Shown here: piece by piece, positions 1-7,856 of the stretch
Position numbering within the stretch: position 1 is the stretch's first letter
Layout: the number at the start of each line of letters is the position of its first letter
From: an uncultured Methylococcaceae bacterium
GTDB taxonomy: Bacteria > Pseudomonadota > Gammaproteobacteria > Methylococcales > Methylococcaceae
Reading direction: 5' to 3'
NCBI GenBank assembly: GCA_903934875.1
Contig: CAIZPP010000054.1
Location: 1-40,975, forward strand
DNA length: 40,975 nucleotides
Notes under the pieces: model-generated
Told to the model about the DNA's origin: nothing
The model's database searches: none
Seen by the model: the letters and a program-made list of their open reading frames with translations, nothing else
Position numbers and translations under genes: made by a program

Positions 1-154
1 GTATAATAATGCACTAATTGGCTTCCCTCAACGCGGTAAGGCGCAACAGGCATGTTCCGTTGTTTTGGCAACGTCTTTTGTTGACCGTCAAAACGGCCTA
101 TGTGCCATTTTGTCACCGCTAGAAGTCCCGATTTACATTTGTGTACAGCGTTTT
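1..154 (+). repeat. Long dispersed repeat, copy 1
   Basis: This segment of about 150 bp starts with gtataataatgca and ends with the family end acagcgtttt (145-154). It is clearly homologous to 3564-3717 and, inverted, to about 27655-27731. Shared blocks include cttccctcaacgcggt, aggcgcaacaggc, tatgtgcca and agtcccgattt. There is no coding potential. The left end may continue outside the window. It could be a non-autonomous mobile element or a small RNA gene family; the sequence does not decide. Confidence 0.8.
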
Positions 155-362
155 TTCTTAAAAAGAAAAATAATAAAGGACACTCAATCAAACCATCCTG
201 TGTGTGAACTGCTTTGCAAAATGATATAACCCAACAAGTAACTCTTCGATATTAAAAACGCTGTATCTAAAACTGAAATTCAGCTAACCCATCAGGTTAG
301 CCGAATAACCCACGCTATCATACCCACTATCAAGTAACTTTCTGATGTTGAAAACGCTGTAT
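145..362. repeat. Two adjoining short repeat units before hemN 3' end
   Basis: Two units are separated by the shared end motif aaaacgctgt. Unit one (145-264) carries aataataaagg, aaccatcctg and gctttgcaaaatgatataa, and matches about 27533-27654 (inverted) and 37492-37730. Unit two (about 254-362) carries caggttagccgaataaccc and ends in gatgttgaaaacgctgt. It matches parts of 22889-23010 and 27735-27810. Ends are imperfect inverted repeats, as in MITE or REP-like elements. The last bases overlap the hemN stop codon. Confidence 0.8.
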
Positions 363-1759
363 CAAATCACCTTGGAATAGCGGACCTTGTCATCAGCCTG
401 GCTGTTTAAATAACAATCGAAAACCATGCAAATATTTCGGATCAACAGCCGACCGGCGGGAAGTACCCGTAAACCGCTCCGTTCCACGGACAGCAACCCG
501 TCCTCTTGCATTTTAGCCAATGGCACCGATTCGGCGGCAAAATACCTCCAAAAGTCGATTCCGTAGCGAGTTTCGTAGTCCTCGGCCTGCAACTCAAAAT
601 GGCAGATCAGTTGATTAATCACATCCCGCCGCAACACATCGTCCATGGTCAGCTCAACGCCACGGAAAACCGCCAAATCGCCGCTTTCGATGTGCTGCTG
701 GTATTTTTCCAAATCGCGCTCGTTCTGACTGTAACTTTTGCCGATTCGACCGATGGCGCTGACACCCATCCCCACGATATCGCAATCGCCGTGGGTTGCG
801 TAACCTTGGAAGTTCCGCGACAACTTGCCTTCCCGCTGCGCGATAGCCAATTCGTCAAACGGCTTGGCGAAATGGTCCATGCCAATGTAGACGTAACCCG
901 CATCGGTCAGCCTCTCGATCGCCTGGCGGAATATCCGCAATTTTTCCTCGGGCAAAGGCAAGGCGCTTTCGTCAATCTGCCTCTGGGTCTTGAACAAATG
1001 CGGCAAATGCGCGTAGTTGAACACCGAAATTCGGTCCGGGCTGACACCTATGACGCGGGTTAGCGTCAGGTCGAAACTCTCCACGGATTGGAACGGCAGC
1101 CCGTAAATGAGGTCCAGGCTAATCGACTCGAACCCGGCCCCGCGCGCGGCATCGATGATATCCAAGGTCTGTTCCTCGGACTGGATGCGATTGACCGCCC
1201 GCTGCACCGCCGGGTCAAAATCCTGCACCCCTAGGCTCAAACGGTTAAAGCCCAGCTCGTGGAGGAAAACAATGCGCTCCGCATCGACGGTACGGGGGTC
1301 GATCTCAATGGAATATTCGCCCGCCCCGTCATCGCGCAGGGAGAAGTGCCGCCGGGTTTCATCCATCAAGCGCCCCATCTGCTGCTGGTTCAGGAAGGTC
1401 GGCGTACCCCCGCCCCAATGCAATTGATCCACCCGGCGGCTTTTGTCGAACAGCGCCCCCTGCTTTTCGATTTCAATGCTGAGGCTATCGAGATAGCGTA
1501 CCGTATGCGCCTGGTTTTTCGTCACCACCTTGTTGCAGGCGCAATAGAAGCACACCGTCGCGCAAAAAGGAATGTGAAAATACAGCGACAAAGGCGCTGC
1601 CTCCGCTTCCGCGTTGGTGATACTGGCGTGTTCCAGGTATTGGGGGACACCGTAGCCATCGTTGAATTGCACGGCAGTGGGATAGGAGGTATAGCGCGGC
1701 CCTTGCCGGTCATAGCGGCGAATCAACTCCCGGTCAAACACCAAGGTCTGTTCTGTCAT
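362..1759 (-). CDS. hemN: Oxygen-independent coproporphyrinogen III dehydrogenase HemN
   Basis: Radical-SAM enzyme of haem synthesis, converting coproporphyrinogen III to protoporphyrinogen IX by two oxidative decarboxylations without oxygen; cytoplasmic. The product is 465 aa, close to the usual 450-460. The 4Fe-4S motif is plain at C66-x3-C70-x2-C73 inside YFHIPFCATVCFYC, with C75 following as in HemN. HWGGGTPTFL and the SIEIDPRTV segment are the next radical-SAM/HemN blocks. A C-terminal HemN domain follows (QLICHFELQ region). The ATG start at 1759 has no competitor. It stands alone, with a repeat unit directly before the start (1775-1895) and another overlapping its TGA stop. It fits anaerobic or microaerobic haem supply, along with the ccm genes in the window. 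Confidence 0.95.
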   Translation of the reverse strand: MTEQTLVFDRELIRRYDRQGPRYTSYPTAVQFNDGYGVPQYLEHASITNAEAEAAPLSLYFHIPFCATVCFYCACNKVVTKNQAHTVRYLDSLSIEIEKQGALFDKSRRVDQLHWGGGTPTFLNQQQMGRLMDETRRHFSLRDDGAGEYSIEIDPRTVDAERIVFLHELGFNRLSLGVQDFDPAVQRAVNRIQSEEQTLDIIDAARGAGFESISLDLIYGLPFQSVESFDLTLTRVIGVSPDRISVFNYAHLPHLFKTQRQIDESALPLPEEKLRIFRQAIERLTDAGYVYIGMDHFAKPFDELAIAQREGKLSRNFQGYATHGDCDIVGMGVSAIGRIGKSYSQNERDLEKYQQHIESGDLAVFRGVELTMDDVLRRDVINQLICHFELQAEDYETRYGIDFWRYFAAESVPLAKMQEDGLLSVERSGLRVLPAGRLLIRNICMVFDCYLNSQADDKVRYSKVI

Positions 1760-1774
1760 TTATGCACCCAATCT

Positions 1775-1895
1775 ACAGCGTTTTCAACATCAAATGGTTA
1801 CTTGATACGGCGTATGGTTGTGCTAGATATTTTTTTAAATCAGAGACTGTTTGAATATTCATTTTAGTTAGTTTTGGAACATGAAAACACTGTAG
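1775..1895. repeat. Short repeat unit upstream of hemN
   Basis: A roughly 120-bp unit opens with acagcgttttcaacatcaaa then ggttacttgat, and closes with gaaaacactgt, an inverted, slightly decayed copy of the same end. It fills the gap between hemN and the next gene, so any hemN promoter must lie within it or be supplied by it. Confidence 0.75.
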
Positions 1896-1904
1896 AATTT
1901 TGGA

Positions 1905-2804
1905 TTATTTAGCTTTTTGATGGTTTTTGCAAACACTAAAACGTAACTTCTCTGTCGCTGGATTTGACAAAACCCAGTACCTTGATTGAGGAACCTCTAG
2001 CTTGGTGTCTTGGTAAAAGATTTGCTCGGTTTGCTTTAGCGCTTGTTCATTAAAATCAATCGTTGTATTCAAACCATCATCCTCCCATAATCTATCATAG
2101 ATTGCTGAAACGACTGTGTTTGGCAACTCATAAAACTTGGCAAGCTTGCTGATCGTTTCTTCGGGCATGTTTCGCATCACCGCCAACACCTGTTGATAGA
2201 TTTTGATAAATTCACAGAGCGCATGTTGGTGACTGGGTTTGTCCAGCCATGACTTATTAAGGTTAGCCACTACACCTTGGTAATAAGGAATGACAGCATT
2301 CCCACTTAACGCACCGATACAATGAATGCCATCTTGATAGGAAAATGGGGGATTTAACAAGGTTGCATCAATTTGGGAATCCATTAGTTTTTCGTACCGA
2401 ACATTTGTTGCCCCGGCCATCAGCCAACTTATTTGCTGATAGTCTTGATAATTTGGGTAGCGGTTGCGCATGTATAGGCGCAAAGCCCTCGCATACCCCG
2501 TATTGGTATCGATGCCCACCCGATTTTTGCCGGCGTATAAATCAAGGTTTCCACACAGATCCAAAATGCCACCATGTATGGGCATAAATGCGGCGATATC
2601 ATGGTAGTTATCCTGCACAGCCATCGATAAAGTGTCATCATAAGACATGAAAACGATATCAGCATGTTGCTGCATCAAGTCATCGTGAGCTTCATTAGCA
2701 TTTTTCACATACTTGATATCAAGATTCAAAGCGTAATCTTCCTGCATGGTTTCAAGAATAAACGCACAAATATCTTTAAAAGCGCAGATATGCAAAACTG
2801 TCAT
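1905..2804 (-). CDS. Periplasmic-binding-protein-like protein without signal peptide
   Basis: About 299 aa, resembling NMT1/SsuA-type substrate-binding folds. It has an early beta-strand followed by a segment 'ADIVFMSYDDT', a 'VGIDTNTGYARALRLYM' segment typical of the ligand-binding cleft, and later 'IDATLLNPPFSYQDGI'. No signal peptide or lipobox is visible: the N-terminus MTVLHICAFKDICAFI runs straight into the fold. So it may be cytoplasmic, or the start may be misplaced. I chose ATG at 2804 over TTG at 2810. Its start overlaps the divergent mobA start by 15 bp. No permease or ATPase genes are nearby. Base composition is AT-richer than the housekeeping genes. The ligand is unknown. Confidence 0.6.
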   Translation of the reverse strand: MTVLHICAFKDICAFILETMQEDYALNLDIKYVKNANEAHDDLMQQHADIVFMSYDDTLSMAVQDNYHDIAAFMPIHGGILDLCGNLDLYAGKNRVGIDTNTGYARALRLYMRNRYPNYQDYQQISWLMAGATNVRYEKLMDSQIDATLLNPPFSYQDGIHCIGALSGNAVIPYYQGVVANLNKSWLDKPSHQHALCEFIKIYQQVLAVMRNMPEETISKLAKFYELPNTVVSAIYDRLWEDDGLNTTIDFNEQALKQTEQIFYQDTKLEVPQSRYWVLSNPATEKLRFSVCKNHQKAK

Positions 2805-3407
2805 CGTCAAATTGGCTCAAATGAAAATATTACCGGGGTGGTACTGGCTGGCGGTAGGGCGCGGCGCATGGGCGGCGAGGACAAGGGGCTATTGCAGTAT
2901 CGCGAACGGCCACTTGTCGCCTACGCCTTAGACGCACTACGGCTAACCGCAGGGACCATCCTAATCAACGCCAACCGCAACCAGCAAGAATACGCCCGCT
3001 TTGGCTACCCTGTCATTGCCGACCTGACCAACAGCTTCGACGGCCCGCTGGCCGGTCTGCTGAGTGCCATGCAAGCGGCACAAACCGAATATGCGCTAAC
3101 CGTCCCCTGCGACTGCCCGCAGGTCGATGGCGCATTATTGGGTAGGCTGTATCTGCGTTTGTTGGACGAGCAGTCCGATCTCTGTACGGCTCATGATGGC
3201 GAGAGGATACATCCGGTTTTTCTGATTGCCAAATGCAGCCTTGCAGGCGATTTGGCAGATTATCTGGCAAGCGGACAGCGCAAAATGGAAACTTGGCTCA
3301 GATCGCATAAATTAGCCTTAGCTGATTATAGCGACCATCCTGAACTGTTTGTGAATATCAATACTAGGGAAGAATTACAGCATTTTCAACATCAAAGAAT
3401 TACTTGA
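2790..3407 (+). CDS. mobA: Molybdenum cofactor guanylyltransferase MobA
   Basis: Transfers GMP from GTP to molybdopterin to make the guanine dinucleotide cofactor in the cytoplasm. About 205 aa, the family's usual size. It carries the nucleotide-binding motif VVLAGGRARRMGGEDKG (residues 17-33), then DGPLAGLLSAM, the metal-binding PCDCP and the late FVNINTREEL. The open frame extends upstream to 2664, but homology begins just before VVLAGG, so ATG at 2790 is the best start; it overlaps the divergent neighbour's 5' end. The last codons and the TGA stop lie inside a dispersed repeat (3377-3497), so the final residues QHQRIT are repeat-derived. No other molybdenum cofactor gene is nearby. Confidence 0.9.
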   Translation: MQNCHRQIGSNENITGVVLAGGRARRMGGEDKGLLQYRERPLVAYALDALRLTAGTILINANRNQQEYARFGYPVIADLTNSFDGPLAGLLSAMQAAQTEYALTVPCDCPQVDGALLGRLYLRLLDEQSDLCTAHDGERIHPVFLIAKCSLAGDLADYLASGQRKMETWLRSHKLALADYSDHPELFVNINTREELQHFQHQRIT

Positions 3408-3497
3408 TAGCTGGAATGAAAGGGCAAGATATTCAGTTAACTTGAAACGTTAGCTGAATATCCTTTATTAGGTATATTTTAAAGATGAAAATGCTGT
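3377..3497. repeat. Short repeat unit overlapping mobA 3' end
   Basis: The unit runs from acagcattttcaacatcaaa to aaagatgaaaatgctgt. It is a recognisable inverted homologue of 22889-23010, sharing ttacttg, a central gatattcag segment and aggtatattttaaagatgaaaa. It supplies the mobA stop codon. Confidence 0.8.
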
Positions 3498-3563
3498 ACA
3501 TAAAGATTTCATCGTACTTCAAATACCCTTTCAGAAATGTATGCCAACCAATCATTTAAACGC

Positions 3564-3717
3564 GTATAATAATGCATTTATGAGCTTCCCTCAACGCGGT
3601 CAGGCGCAACAGGCGTAAGCCGTAATTCTGGCAAGGTCATTTTGTTGCTCGACAAACAACGGTCTATGTGCCACTACATCGCTAGGAGTCCCGATTTGCA
3701 TTCATGTACAGCGTTTT
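3564..3717 (+). repeat. Long dispersed repeat, copy 2
   Basis: Homologous over its length to 1-154, beginning gtataataatgca and ending acagcgtttt. The tail ttttttctta continues to 3723, and its tta is the reverse complement of the stop codon of the TIR-ROCO gene. The repeated tataat could act as a -10 box, but no convincing -35 is present. Confidence 0.8.
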
Positions 3718-3720
3718 TTC

Positions 3721-6102
3721 TTACGCCGAATGACTTGATTCAAGAAGTTCTTTTATAGCAATTTCAATTCCTTCAGCTACTTTCGTCCAAGCGGGGTCAC
3801 GATCTTGTGGTGATGGACCCCATGTTCTCACAGCCTGTCCGCCTTCTGGCAAAGCTTGCAGCCGTCCAATTGGGGAATTTTGCCACAGGCAGCTACGCAC
3901 AATGATAGGTATGATCCTTGCATTTTCTGACTTATGGCGCTGCAACGCACGCTCTAGCTCAATATCCCAGCAATAATCGGAATTAATGAAATCGGCACTG
4001 ATTAGGAAAATTATGATATCCGCACCTTCAAGGTTTTCATCTATTTTGCCCTTCCATTCTTCACCAGCGGTAATGCAATGATCGGTCCAAATAGCCAACA
4101 GCCCCTGCCTCTTGAATAACATTAAATGGGTCTGTAATTCAGCCCTTAGGGATTCATCTGTATGCGAATAACTAATAAATGCTGTGACTGCTTTCCGGTT
4201 ACTCTCGGGCAGTGCACGTGATGGTCGTCGAATACCCTCTAAATCCACACCGTTCAGCAAAACCCTTACGTTCAAACTCAGCACTTCTTCCCCATAAACT
4301 ACATCGTGCGTCTCGCGATGATTACGTTCTAGCACCAAAAGCGTGTCATAGGGGATTACAAGGCCGGGACGAGCCGGTACAGGAATCATTTCTGTTGGTC
4401 GGAAAGCGTAACTCTTGTGAATTTCTTCAAGATGGCTACGAATTACTGCAAGGAGCCGCCTCCGTCCGATAGAGTTACCAGCCACCAAGATATCAAGCAC
4501 TTTAGCCATTGGATCGCCCCTGACCAATGCCCGATTCCCCTCAAACGACAGAATAACGCCTGTCCGCCAACGCGATTCGCCCACGCTCAGTGCTGATGTT
4601 CTGACGATGAACCGAGGAATCAAACCTTCTGGAAGTAAAGCTGATTCATAGTGGTACTCAAAAGCGAGGCAATTTTCCGTAGTAAAATATCGAGTCGACT
4701 CTGGCTCTTGTTTATCGAGTAGTTCTGGTATTAGATAGCGACCATCTTCTTCTGGAAAGCGAAAACATAGTTCAAATTTTCGCATTAACTCAATTAAAAA
4801 TGACTGACGAACTATAGGGTATCTATCTGAGTTCAGGATGCTTGGCAATTCAGCAAGGTTTAACTCACCTTTACTAATTGTTAACTTTTTTGCATTAAGG
4901 ATAGCGTAAATTCCCTCAGTGACCCATTCCGGTTTTAACACATGAACATCGTGAAGACGTGGATCGTCGCGATAATTCAGAGCGATTCCTAAACTATGCA
5001 AAAAACCGGCTAGAGTTTCTTGGGCCTCGGCATCTGCCTCACCAAATTCAAGGCATAACCGCCGATAATCCTCAAAGGAAAGATAAGAGTCCTTCATGTT
5101 GGCTATACTATCCTTAATTGCGAACCATGAGGCAGGGAAGGTGTCTCGAAGATGAGAAAGGTTAGAAACTTCCACTTTGATAAGATTCAACAAGTCGCTT
5201 ATTCCGGTATCATCCTCACAGTCAGTTGAAACGAAAGCGGAAATATTGGAAAATTTATATTGCAACGCTCTCCGGTTAACGTCAAATGCCAATTCATGAA
5301 CTTTGTTGAGCACAACAATAACTGGAGACTCGGCACCGAAGCTTTTGATCAAGTTAAGCCAATACTCTGCATCGGCATCTTCGCGCCCCTGCCGTCCATT
5401 GAGTACAAGGATATAAAGACTCCTTGCCGTTAAAAAGAACTGGTGAGTGGCATGCATAATCTCCTGACCGCCAAAATCCCATACATGCAGATTTACCTTA
5501 CTGCCGTTTGCCAGCATCAACGACCATTCATTGATGGCAATTCCTTCCGTCATTGCTTCCCGTTTGTTAAGCCCCTTGCGGTATACAAGGCGTTTGACCA
5601 AAGAAGTCTTTCCGACACCTCCAAAACCAACTAGTATTAACTTGGCCTCATTGAGGGGTTTTTTTCCACCACGCGATTCCATAAAGGGGGTAGATAAATT
5701 AGATTTTTCAGGTATGCCAATTAATGCACCGATAGCATCAATTACAGACTGAAATGCTTTAGGCGATATACTTCCGTCCCAATCAGATAAATAAGCAGGT
5801 TGAATTCTACTAAAGCCATATGGTAAGTCAACAGCATCCAATAATATAGGGATCAAAATACCGTGTCGTTTACCATATTCTGCTTCTTCCAAAACATAAT
5901 CTGAATCTCTTGAATAATTTGTCCACAGGACGACAACGCAGCGACAACGATGTAGTTCAAGTTCTATGGTTTGATGCCATCTTCTTCCTATGGGTACACT
6001 AACATCCCAAAACACTGACCAGCCAAATAATTCTAGTGCGGATGCTATTTTTTGAGCATCCTTCCTATCATGTCTGGAATAAGCTAAAAAAATATCAGCC
6101 AC
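3721..6102 (-). CDS. TIR-ROCO-TIR multidomain GTPase
   Basis: 793 aa, three parts. Residues 1-128 are a TIR domain (DIFLAYSRHDRKDA, SDYVLEEAEYG), with E73 in the position of the NADase glutamate. Residues about 150-320 are a Roc GTPase: P-loop GFGGVGKTS (159-167), switch II WDFGGQE (208-214), and base-recognition NKVH (266-269) in place of NKxD. A COR-like region follows to about 630. Residues 639-793 are a second TIR of a different subtype (FISYSHTDE, SDYCWDIELERAL; E715). TIR domains of this kind cleave NAD or make NAD-derived signals in antiphage systems; ROCO GTPases switch by dimerisation. A defence or cell-death role is inference. Start is GTG at 6102 with a weak AGGG upstream. It stands alone, AT-richer than its neighbours and bracketed by repeats, which suggests transfer. 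Confidence 0.88.
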   Translation of the reverse strand: MADIFLAYSRHDRKDAQKIASALELFGWSVFWDVSVPIGRRWHQTIELELHRCRCVVVLWTNYSRDSDYVLEEAEYGKRHGILIPILLDAVDLPYGFSRIQPAYLSDWDGSISPKAFQSVIDAIGALIGIPEKSNLSTPFMESRGGKKPLNEAKLILVGFGGVGKTSLVKRLVYRKGLNKREAMTEGIAINEWSLMLANGSKVNLHVWDFGGQEIMHATHQFFLTARSLYILVLNGRQGREDADAEYWLNLIKSFGAESPVIVVLNKVHELAFDVNRRALQYKFSNISAFVSTDCEDDTGISDLLNLIKVEVSNLSHLRDTFPASWFAIKDSIANMKDSYLSFEDYRRLCLEFGEADAEAQETLAGFLHSLGIALNYRDDPRLHDVHVLKPEWVTEGIYAILNAKKLTISKGELNLAELPSILNSDRYPIVRQSFLIELMRKFELCFRFPEEDGRYLIPELLDKQEPESTRYFTTENCLAFEYHYESALLPEGLIPRFIVRTSALSVGESRWRTGVILSFEGNRALVRGDPMAKVLDILVAGNSIGRRRLLAVIRSHLEEIHKSYAFRPTEMIPVPARPGLVIPYDTLLVLERNHRETHDVVYGEEVLSLNVRVLLNGVDLEGIRRPSRALPESNRKAVTAFISYSHTDESLRAELQTHLMLFKRQGLLAIWTDHCITAGEEWKGKIDENLEGADIIIFLISADFINSDYCWDIELERALQRHKSENARIIPIIVRSCLWQNSPIGRLQALPEGGQAVRTWGPSPQDRDPAWTKVAEGIEIAIKELLESSHSA

Positions 6103-6190
6103 TTATAAATACCCTAGTTCACTAATTAATGCGATTTTTGATTTCCCAAGCAGTAGATGGGGGATGAGCAAAAGCATGATGGTTATTAGA

Positions 6191-6302
6191 GGTTCTTTGG
6201 GAATTCGCATGATGACCAACGACTGGCTACACATATGCCATTGTTTTTACAGTGTATCGCAACTTTCCTAAAGCCGTTTACCATGCGAATTCCCAAAGAG
6301 CC
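6191..6302. repeat. Inverted repeat between TIR-ROCO and antitoxin-like gene
   Basis: Arms of about 22 bp (6191-6213 and 6280-6302) contain a perfect 17-bp core, ctttgggaattcgcatg, against its complement, with about 66 bp between. The right arm ends three bases before the antitoxin-like gene's stop codon. It could be a small mobile-element relic or a transcription-end structure. The rest of 6103-6305 shows no gene. Confidence 0.75.
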
Positions 6303-6305
6303 TTA

Positions 6306-6584
6306 TTAGATTGCCTCCCGCTCGGCTTCTTGAATCACGCTTTCAGAGACTCCCCGTTTTTTCAATGCCTCTATAAGACGTGCCGTGTGTCCATATCTAA
6401 ACTCTGCCTCATCACGGCGCAAACATTCACCAATGTAGGCTTTCAACAGTGGTTGATATCCTAAAAAGCCTTTATGTGGGGCGATTTCCTTCAGTGATTC
6501 CACCACATTGATGGGGATGCGCAGGGTAATCGAAATCATCGGGCGGGCTTTGTCTAAACGCTTTTTTAGGTGTTCAGGAATCAT
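6306..6584 (-). CDS. Ribbon-helix-helix (CopG/BrnA-like) antitoxin-type protein
   Basis: 92 aa. The central part SITLRIPINVVESLKEIAPHKGFLGYQPLLKAYIGECLRR, cited here in two pieces as SITLRIPINVVESLK and GYQPLLKAYIGECL, is typical of CopG/BrnA-like antitoxins: a beta-strand, then two helices. The C-terminal tail ends VSESVIQEAE. ATG at 6584 is chosen because it lies one base after the preceding gene's TAG and homology starts there; a longer frame reaching 6656 would overlap that gene. No toxin gene (BrnT or RelE type) is next to it. Its operon partner is the nuclease-like gene upstream, so it may regulate that gene or be an orphan. Confidence 0.7.
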   Translation of the reverse strand: MIPEHLKKRLDKARPMISITLRIPINVVESLKEIAPHKGFLGYQPLLKAYIGECLRRDEAEFRYGHTARLIEALKKRGVSESVIQEAEREAI

Positions 6585-6585
6585 A

Positions 6586-7104
6586 CTAATAAGCTTTCGG
6601 TTTAAAATTTGCCGGAACGTCCAACTCAAACACTTCGTCGTGAATGCGGGCGACATAAAATCCGGCTTTTAAAACGCGCTCCCTTAACTCGGCGGGTAAA
6701 TCGACCGCAGCCAAAATGCCAAAAACGGCTTTGTCTTTATGTTCGGGGAAAAACTGGCGGAAGCGTTCCAAGATATTCCGCAATTGCACGATGGACTCTT
6801 CACGCGCATGGCTCTTCACTTCCACCAGATAAGCCTCGTTGACTTCGCTGTTGGCGTAGGCTAACACGTCGATCTCCATGTGTTCGCCTTGTTTGCTCAC
6901 ACGGACACTTGGGCTTATCACTTCCATCCCAAATTTTTCGGATAAAATCTTGACCATCGACGGCAAGGCCAAGCCTTCGGTGAAACTGCCGAACTTGTCA
7001 CCCAATCCGCCGATTTGTTTGCCTAATTCTTTTAATTGCCGGTCAGTCTCCTGTTGGGAAACCGCTAGGCTTGCGATCAATTCTTTCAACTCTTCATCGG
7101 TCAT
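6586..7104 (-). CDS. DUF3782-like coiled-coil plus PD-(D/E)XK nuclease-fold protein
   Basis: About 172 aa. Residues 1-35 are a charged helix with heptad character (EELKELIASLAVSQQETDRQ). The following domain carries a nuclease-fold signature: E77-x-D79, then E95-V-K97 in AYLVEVKSHA. This arrangement is seen in DUF3782 and related restriction-endonuclease-like families, common in multiple copies in filamentous cyanobacteria and some gammaproteobacteria; activity is mostly unproven. ATG at 7104 is preferred over TTG at 7110, which directly follows the ccmC stop. It sits in the same run as ccmABC, at the place where ccmD is expected, and one base before the antitoxin-like gene. Confidence 0.7.
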   Translation of the reverse strand: MTDEELKELIASLAVSQQETDRQLKELGKQIGGLGDKFGSFTEGLALPSMVKILSEKFGMEVISPSVRVSKQGEHMEIDVLAYANSEVNEAYLVEVKSHAREESIVQLRNILERFRQFFPEHKDKAVFGILAAVDLPAELRERVLKAGFYVARIHDEVFELDVPANFKPKAY

Positions 7105-7110
7105 GTTCAA

Positions 7111-7851
7111 CTACTCTTGTCTGGCAAACAACTCCCGCACCCACGCACTGCGCCGCTCGCGGTCCAGCACCTCAACCCGTGCGCGCATCAGCACCACGGT
7201 CAGATAATACAAATTGAAACCCACCGCCATAATCAACAAGGGTATCAACATGCTCACATGGATGGAGGGCTTGTCGAACTTGGTGACGGTCGGGCCTTGG
7301 TGTAGGGTATTCCACCATTCCACTGAATAATGGATGATGGGGATATTGACCACGCCCACCAGTATCAACACCCCGCCGGCACGGGCGGCGGTGCGGCGGT
7401 CTTCAATGGCGGAAACCAAGGCGATGTAACCCAAGTAGAGAAACAGCAGGATCAATTCGGAGGTCAGCCGGGCATCCCACACCCACCAAGCCCCCCACAT
7501 CGGCTTGCCCCACAGCGAACCCGTCACCAAGGCCAGCAAGGTGAAGGATGCACCCAAGGTGGCGGAACTGACTGTCATCACATCGGCCAGTTTGATGTTC
7601 CAAATCAGGTTGATGCCGCTCCACAGCGCCATCAACACATAAATGAACATAGACATCCACGCCGAGGGCACATGGATGAACATGATGCGGTAGCTTTCCC
7701 CTTGCTGGTAGTCCGGCGGGGCTTCCACCAAGCCAAAATAAAGCCCGGCCAACAGGGTTATCACGGTCAAGCCACCCAACCAAGGGATGAATTTGCCGGA
7801 AATGTCGTAAAAATATCTGGGGGATGCCAGTTTATGCAGAAACGGCCACAT
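7111..7851 (-). CDS. ccmC: Haem exporter/delivery protein CcmC
   Basis: Inner-membrane protein of cytochrome c maturation System I; it binds haem in the periplasm and loads it onto CcmE. 246 aa with six hydrophobic segments. The tryptophan-rich WGAWWVWD haem-handling motif is at 119-126, flanked by the periplasmic histidines H60 (MFIHVPSAW) and that of HYSVEWWNTLHQ. ATG at 7851 is the likely start: MWPFLHKLASPRYFY matches the family, while TTG at 7860 overlaps the ccmB stop. Order ccmA-ccmB-ccmC is normal. Unusually, ccmD does not follow and ccmE-H are not in the window. Confidence 0.95.
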   Translation of the reverse strand: MWPFLHKLASPRYFYDISGKFIPWLGGLTVITLLAGLYFGLVEAPPDYQQGESYRIMFIHVPSAWMSMFIYVLMALWSGINLIWNIKLADVMTVSSATLGASFTLLALVTGSLWGKPMWGAWWVWDARLTSELILLFLYLGYIALVSAIEDRRTAARAGGVLILVGVVNIPIIHYSVEWWNTLHQGPTVTKFDKPSIHVSMLIPLLIMAVGFNLYYLTVVLMRARVEVLDRERRSAWVRELFARQE

Positions 7852-7856
7852 GGTAT

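Noticed and set aside
1775-1812. FNR-type box before hemN from the atcaa...ttgat sequence
   Set aside because: The half-sites are in the wrong order and spacing for TTGAT-N4-ATCAA, and the sequence is the common repeat end.
506-1867. Long open frames on the + strand across hemN
   Set aside because: They are antisense shadows of a well-supported GC-rich gene, with no protein-like motifs.
7104-7113. A hidden ccmD after ccmC
   Set aside because: The next gene starts directly after the ccmC stop, and no short single-helix frame fits there.
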